Shown here one piece after another: positions 58,926 through 64,000 of a DNA stretch of 64,000 nucleotides. The notes beneath the pieces are model-generated. The model ran no database searches and was not told the origin of the DNA. It worked only from the letters and a program-made list of their open reading frames with translations. The DNA comes from Bacteroidetes bacterium GWF2_33_38 (GTDB lineage: Bacteria; Bacteroidota; Bacteroidia; Bacteroidales; GWF2-33-38): positions 62,001-126,000 of the forward strand of contig MEOF01000062.1 of assembly GCA_001769505.1 (NCBI GenBank), read 5' to 3'. The translations under genes and the position numbers were made by a program. The stretch's first letter is position 1. Each line of letters begins with the position of its first letter.

Positions 58926-61900
58926 TTAATTGAATAGATGTTTTTTTGTAATATTTATTTTTTTGTTTGATATGGAAACGAAAATTATTGAATTTGTTTT
59001 AATACCTATCTGCTCAATATCCACTATGGTTTCGGTAATGTTTTTCTTTTCAAAAATGATTCGACCCAAAACGTCGTATATTCTTATGCTTGATGGATAT
59101 TTTTCGTTTAGAAATATTTTATTATTGAAAATGGTAATGTTCTCGTCCCATGATTGAATGGAAATAATATCAGAATAGGAATACTTGCCATCAAAATCAA
59201 CTTGTTTTAATCTATAATAGTTATTGTTTGAAATATCGTAATCTTGTGTTTGATAATAGTTTATTGAGGAACTGTTCCCCTGTCCATTGGTTTTGTAAAT
59301 TTCTAAAAAATTAATAGCATCGACTGATTTTTCGAGTGAAAAATAATCGTTATTTAATTCGCTTGCTGTTGTCCAAAAAATATCAATAATATTATAATTT
59401 TTTTTGGCATAAAATTCAATTAATTCGATTGGGAGCACAATGCTCGATTTTCCTATTGCAGCTTGTGAAAAAGAGGCTAAATCCCATTTATAAGCATAAC
59501 CATCATCGTACATTCTTCCACTACCATCATTTGCCGAAATTGTTCCGTTTCCATTTGTAAAATCACCTAAGTCGGTAGAAGCTGTAGGACGTTTTAGAAT
59601 TGTGAATTTATTATCATTTGATGCAGAAAGACTTGTAAATCCATCGAAATAGAGTTTAATTCCATAGCTACCAGAGGTTACTAAACCTGTTGGTTCAATT
59701 TTCCATATTCCTTCGGTGCAAATTGAATTAATTGGAGTTCCACTTTCAGTAACGTTTAATATTCCAGTTGTTAAATCTTCGGTTGTCGAAAATTTTGCAT
59801 TTAAGTAAGTAACTCCTTCGAGGTTTGTGTTTTCATAAATCATTAATCTAGGATTTGCAGATACTCCAATGGGAAAATAAAAAATGTCAGAATTTGAACT
59901 TGAATTTGGTAATTTTCGAGTTAAATTTCCAACAATATAACTGTTTGCAAAATTATTTGTCCCTGCGTCAATTACATTTGCGGGGGTAATATTGTCAACG
60001 GTTACTATGAAATTTCCTGTAGATATTTTTCCATTTAAAAGAGAGAGTTGATTGCTAATTATTGTAGATTGGGCTAACGAAATTTCATCGGACGAAGTTG
60101 TTTTATAAACATATAGGCTAGAAACGGTTGCAGGCAATCCGTTGCCAACATTCATACTTCCATCGCTAATAAATCCGTAGCTGGCATCGGTTGGAAATGT
60201 TCGAGTTCCTGAAACACGAATATTCCCGTCAGAAACTCCTGTTCCGCTTGTTTTTATCCCATTAGGAGACCCAAAAAGTAGGGTTGCTCCGCTCGATAAA
60301 TCAAAATTGCCTGTGCCTGCAATATTATCTGTTTCGTCCATTCTAAATACAGTAGGAGAATTTATTGTAATTGCGTTTGATATGTTAAAACTAGAATTTA
60401 TATCAATATTTCCAGCGTCTGCACCATTATTTGATGTTAGTAAATTTGCTGCATCGGAATTTAACTCTAAATTATAATACGTAATTTCAGTTGGACCAGA
60501 ACCATAACTTCCTTTGACACGTTGTTGCTGATTTGCATCAGAACCGTAAAATTCTACTGTTCCTCCCGTTAAACTATATGCTGAATTAATACCAGTTAGT
60601 TCGGGGAGTGCCGTACTTACTTTACTCATGCGTAGCTTTCCTCCATCCATTACTAATCCTCCATCACCAGTTATTCCATTAGCTTCCATATCAAATATAG
60701 TTGTTGCATCAGTAATTTGAAGTTGGTTGGTTATGACGCAGGCTGACGAAACTAATTTGTAACCTCCGTTTGAGCTTCCGCCTGAAAATTTAACATTGAA
60801 ATATGTTCTATCAGCTCCTTTTAATATTTGAAATGTAGAACTTGTATTGCAATCTGTAGCTAGTTCTATGGTTCCACCGGTAATTGCGTAAGTACCTGTT
60901 AAACGAGGGTAAACAGTTGCTGAAGTTGGCAATGTTACGGTAGATAAAAATTTGTATATTCCGCCTGACATTGTTAAATTACCTGCACCACTGAATATGG
61001 TTCCTGCTCCGTCTTCGACTAAAGTACCTTCCAATATTTTTAGTTCCGCACCTGAACTTATGCTTACCGACGATGATGGAGTAAAGGTGGTAGGTGTTGC
61101 ATTGAGTTCAATTATTACCTTGCCTCCGCTATTTATGGTTGTTGGCAATCCATTCCCCGACACTTGGTTTGCAGACGCAATGTAGTGATATATGCCATCT
61201 TGAGCGTAAGTTCTTGTTCCTGATACTTGAATATTTCCTGAGGCTGTACCTGTGGTCGTGATTCCGTCAATAGAACCAATTTTTATGGTTCCAATGCTGT
61301 TTAAATTAAATGTTCCAGTTCCTGTAACGGTTCTAGTACTCAAATTAAGTATGGCATCTGTGGTAACATTTAAGTTAGTATTTGCAACAATATCGTCAAT
61401 CAATGTTACAATGACACCACCTGAATTGTCAATGGTAATATAATCGAAAGTTGTGTGATTATTTATATTTTGATTAGTGGTTCCGTTGAATGTAACTAAA
61501 CGTCCGTTTGTGGTCAAGGTTCCTGTTCTGCTCCAATGACCTTTTACTTCTAAATCTCCACCAACTGCAGACGATAATATTAATTCGCCGCCTAGTGATA
61601 CGTTTCCTCCAACAATCAGTCTTGTTGTCATGGCTTGCATATCTATAACAGAGCCAACGTCAATCGTAACATTCCCACTTGCAGTATAATCAACACCTGT
61701 TGAATTCATATCTAAATGAGTATTTCCAGTAACCCAAAGATTTGCTGGATTATTCCATTCAATAACCCTATTGTATTGCCCCCCGATATTATATTTTAGA
61801 GTTGATGTTGATGCTAACGACGGAGAATTAGAAATAATAAAACCTGCACTTAAAATTTCAAGAATTCCATAAACGGTCGAAACTCCTGCTCCAAAATTTA

Positions 61901-64000
61901 CATCAGCATTTACCGTTACATCATTAAAATCAATGTGGTTAGCTCCATTTACATAGGCGTCGTGAGAAAAATAAATTTTTCCGGTTCCTCTTGTAAATGT
62001 TCCATTATTTGTAATATATCCTCCGTTTCCGATTGTTATTACTCCTCCATTTGTCATATTAAGAGTTCCGTTTATATTCACAGCTCCACTTACTGTCAGT
62101 GTTGCCGATGAACTTAATGTTGTTAGTGATTTTCCTGTTTGAATGGTCAACAAGCCGACATTATTAGCTGCGGCATTTAATGTTACGGCATGTTTTATCA
62201 TAACATTTGAACCTTCAGGGGGAACTGAATTTGCGACCCAAGTTGAGACCGTATTCCAATCTCCATCTTGAAAAGTTTGCCAACTTAATGCATCTTGCTC
62301 GCCACAGGTAAAATCTCCAAAATTTACAACTGTACCTGAAAATTGATTTGCTCCATCATCAACAACATCTAAAATTTCCCAATATGAGCTACTTTCACGT
62401 CTAGCTCCGTAAAGGCTTGTTTCCGTTCCAACAATGTCGGCGGTAACATATGTACATGTTACTTCACATGAAAATGAAGTAATTCCAAATTTATCGACAG
62501 TCCAATATCTTTCTAAATAATTAGTAGTACTAGTATTATCAGCGTGTTTAGTTGCAGTGAGATTTACTCCGACCCAAGCCGATGAAAAAGAACCAACTGT
62601 AAAATTTAAGGCAATAGGAGTGTATTCGCCTATACTACCAACAGGAAATGAATACGAGCCTATTGCAATCAGATTTTTTTTCAGTTTGCCAGTACTTGTG
62701 GCTATTATCATATTTGAAGATGAAAAAGTTCCGCTTACCGAAGCTCCTGAGGTTAATGTTAAATCATTCGAACCTAAAGTAAGTATTCCGCTTGTTAATG
62801 CTAATGTACCAGAAATAGTTTTGCTACCATTATTTAATGTAATATTCGAATTATTGTCAATTGTAACATTTGGAGGAGAACTCCATTCAGTATTTGAGTT
62901 ATAAGCACTTCCTACATTGTAGTATAAGGTTGCAGATGCACCATAAGTCGGAGTGGCAAAGCTTACAACGCCATTTTGAACGTATCCGTTTTCATTAATT
63001 TTAAGTGTTCCGTTAACAGCAAATGTTCCATATCGACAAAGAATACCTCTACTTAAAGCCAATGTTTTGCTTGCATTTACTGTAATTGAATGAAATTTTT
63101 TCTCGTGATCAAAATTTGAAGTTGCACTTCCTTGAAGAGTCGTTAAAGTTCCTGTACAAATTAGAGTTATATCGTTCCCAGATCCTGCATCTGTTCCGGT
63201 AATACTTCCTCCGTTAATATCAATTACTGATGTTGTTCCCGACATTGTTAATGTTTTACTTCCACTAGCTTGTAAATCGCCACCAGTTATTGATAAGGTG
63301 GTTTCGACATCAATATTATTTTGTAATGTACGAGTTCCTGAACTTATCGTAAGATTATAAAAATTTGTTGCTCCCGTAATGTTTCCAGTTCCATTAAATG
63401 TAACTGTCCCTACATTTTTAGTAAATGTTCCGCTATTTGTAAAATCGCCAGAAATATTTAATATTCTGTTTTGTGAAGCTTCGCTGGTAAGTGTTTTTGT
63501 TGCTGCAATTGTAATCGAAGAGCCTATTGCATTTTGGTTTAATGTAACATTGTGGTTTATAGTAATTACGCCCAATGTAAAGTTAGTGGGAGGGACTTCG
63601 TTTGGAAGCCATGTTGATGCCGTACTCCAATTTCCATCTGCTATTGTTGTCCAACCATTTGCAACGGTGTACGAATAATTAGAACCACTGTTATTATTTA
63701 AGTTAATGGTGTACCAATCTGCATTTGTTCCAGTTATTGTTAATCCATTCCCCGAAGTGAATACGTAATACGAAACATTTGCTCCGGGAGTATTCACAGC
63801 AGTTGGTATTGTTGCTGAATAAGAAGTTCCAGAGCCACTCATTTCAACAATAACTGAATTTGAGTAATTATCAGTTGTGTATCTCAAATATACGCTTTGT
63901 CCAGTTGAAAAACTACCCGATAGTGTTGCAGTTACTGTTGCAGACTGGCTTGGGTACACAGTTGCTTTATCAATTGATACACTTGAAACAGATTGAACAG
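58926..64000 (-). CDS. Giant repetitive surface protein with T9SS C-terminal sorting domain (5' end outside window)
   Basis: At least 1,690 residues; the N-terminus lies beyond the right edge, as the frame stays open to position 64000 (a GTG at 63959 is internal). The body is long beta-rich repeats of the adhesin/beta-helix type (TWVANSVPPEGSNVMIKHAVT, LNINGTLNMTNGG-like units, and many T-S-T-G-N-V-T strands) in which a 'W..GNW..TSTW' start repeats (DGNWSTASTWLPNEVPP; DGDWNTVSTWVANSVPP). The C-terminus has the fibronectin-like LPIELIEFYAKKN ... YYRLKQVDFDGKYSYSD and a sorting domain (IRIYDVLGRIIFEKKN ... FVSISNKK). It is expected on the cell surface or released. Ligand unknown. Confidence 0.88.
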   Translation of the reverse strand, partial: VQSVSSVSIDKATVYPSQSATVTATLSGSFSTGQSVYLRYTTDNYSNSVIVEMSGSGTSYSATIPTAVNTPGANVSYYVFTSGNGLTITGTNADWYTINLNNNSGSNYSYTVANGWTTIADGNWSTASTWLPNEVPPTNFTLGVITINHNVTLNQNAIGSSITIAATKTLTSEASQNRILNISGDFTNSGTFTKNVGTVTFNGTGNITGATNFYNLTISSGTRTLQNNIDVETTLSITGGDLQASGSKTLTMSGTTSVIDINGGSITGTDAGSGNDITLICTGTLTTLQGSATSNFDHEKKFHSITVNASKTLALSRGILCRYGTFAVNGTLKINENGYVQNGVVSFATPTYGASATLYYNVGSAYNSNTEWSSPPNVTIDNNSNITLNNGSKTISGTLALTSGILTLGSNDLTLTSGASVSGTFSSSNMIIATSTGKLKKNLIAIGSYSFPVGSIGEYTPIALNFTVGSFSSAWVGVNLTATKHADNTSTTNYLERYWTVDKFGITSFSCEVTCTYVTADIVGTETSLYGARRESSSYWEILDVVDDGANQFSGTVVNFGDFTCGEQDALSWQTFQDGDWNTVSTWVANSVPPEGSNVMIKHAVTLNAAANNVGLLTIQTGKSLTTLSSSATLTVSGAVNINGTLNMTNGGVITIGNGGYITNNGTFTRGTGKIYFSHDAYVNGANHIDFNDVTVNADVNFGAGVSTVYGILEILSAGFIISNSPSLASTSTLKYNIGGQYNRVIEWNNPANLWVTGNTHLDMNSTGVDYTASGNVTIDVGSVIDMQAMTTRLIVGGNVSLGGELILSSAVGGDLEVKGHWSRTGTLTTNGRLVTFNGTTNQNINNHTTFDYITIDNSGGVIVTLIDDIVANTNLNVTTDAILNLSTRTVTGTGTFNLNSIGTIKIGSIDGITTTGTASGNIQVSGTRTYAQDGIYHYIASANQVSGNGLPTTINSGGKVIIELNATPTTFTPSSSVSISSGAELKILEGTLVEDGAGTIFSGAGNLTMSGGIYKFLSTVTLPTSATVYPRLTGTYAITGGTIELATDCNTSSTFQILKGADRTYFNVKFSGGSSNGGYKLVSSACVITNQLQITDATTIFDMEANGITGDGGLVMDGGKLRMSKVSTALPELTGINSAYSLTGGTVEFYGSDANQQQRVKGSYGSGPTEITYYNLELNSDAANLLTSNNGADAGNIDINSSFNISNAITINSPTVFRMDETDNIAGTGNFDLSSGATLLFGSPNGIKTSGTGVSDGNIRVSGTRTFPTDASYGFISDGSMNVGNGLPATVSSLYVYKTTSSDEISLAQSTIISNQLSLLNGKISTGNFIVTVDNITPANVIDAGTNNFANSYIVGNLTRKLPNSSSNSDIFYFPIGVSANPRLMIYENTNLEGVTYLNAKFSTTEDLTTGILNVTESGTPINSICTEGIWKIEPTGLVTSGSYGIKLYFDGFTSLSASNDNKFTILKRPTASTDLGDFTNGNGTISANDGSGRMYDDGYAYKWDLASFSQAAIGKSSIVLPIELIEFYAKKNYNIIDIFWTTASELNNDYFSLEKSVDAINFLEIYKTNGQGNSSSINYYQTQDYDISNNNYYRLKQVDFDGKYSYSDIISIQSWDENITIFNNKIFLNEKYPSSIRIYDVLGRIIFEKKNITETIVDIEQIGIKTNSIIFVSISNKKINITKKHLFN

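Noticed and set aside
60952-63678. Several plus-strand ORFs inside the giant protein gene
   Set aside because: They are reverse shadows of a repetitive Thr/Ser/Val-rich gene, with proline- and valine-rich translations and no independent signals.
1-64000. CRISPR arrays, rRNA, tRNA, integrase or prophage genes
   Set aside because: No regularly spaced repeats, no recognisable RNA genes and no integrase or phage structural genes were seen by eye; a tRNA or Rfam scan could still find a short RNA.

Overview
This window is 64 kb of AT-rich chromosome from a member of the Bacteroidota, probably a free-living or uncultured lineage. The evidence is a SusC/SusD pair, a huge surface protein with a type IX secretion (T9SS) tail, a BamD/omega/CoaBC/DUF4835 block, GldL-like membrane proteins, DUF4249 and BatA-type proteins, promoters of the TAnnTTTG type, and an almost complete lack of Shine-Dalgarno sequences. 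No rRNA, tRNA, CRISPR array, prophage or intact insertion sequence was found.

Layout. 1-12.8 kb is mainly housekeeping: DUF4835, coaBC, rpoZ and bamD; a TatD-like hydrolase with tcdA; an E2 acyltransferase; a glycosyltransferase fused to a dead phosphoglycosyltransferase; a BatA-like protein; and a dihydropyrimidinase. 12.8-14.9 kb holds a von Willebrand A protein and a GIY-YIG nuclease gene set among three copies of a double-palindrome repeat. 14.9-19.4 kb has an SsnA-like amidohydrolase, rplS, two LVIVD-type lipoproteins with an outer-membrane protein, and a metal-binding-domain protein. 19.5-22.3 kb is a PadR regulator with two proteins built from repeated HWPGA (GldL-like) membrane segments; a likely operator fills its promoter spacer. 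22.4-29.2 kb has thiamine pyrophosphokinase with a PnuC/PnuT transporter, a double thioredoxin, a CPBP protein, a MuiA-like protein, and the rpsF-rpsR-rplI operon, where rpsR and rplI have strong Shine-Dalgarno sequences.

29.3-35.9 kb is a LytS/LytTR two-component system followed by a secreted protein and a TonB receptor/DUF4249 pair. A conserved element of about 45 bp lies upstream of both downstream units and is a good candidate for the regulator's target. Tex follows on the opposite strand.

38.3-48.7 kb is the most unusual part: a chemosensory operon encoding a CheZ-like candidate, a STAS protein, CheY, CheA, CheW, CheR, a histidine-kinase-like protein lacking the phosphoacceptor His, CheD, CheB and a membrane GAF/PAS sensor. 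There is no methyl-accepting receptor in the window. The three non-canonical large members (first, seventh and last) end in the same kind of acidic tail, E/D-x-E-[L/F]-F, which suggests docking to a common partner such as CheY or CheR.

48.7-64 kb carries a hypothetical membrane protein, a ParE/RelE toxin-antitoxin pair, a zinc metallopeptidase, folD, ffh, a thioesterase, a metallo-beta-lactamase-fold hydrolase, SusD, SusC, and a giant T9SS cargo protein that runs off the right edge.
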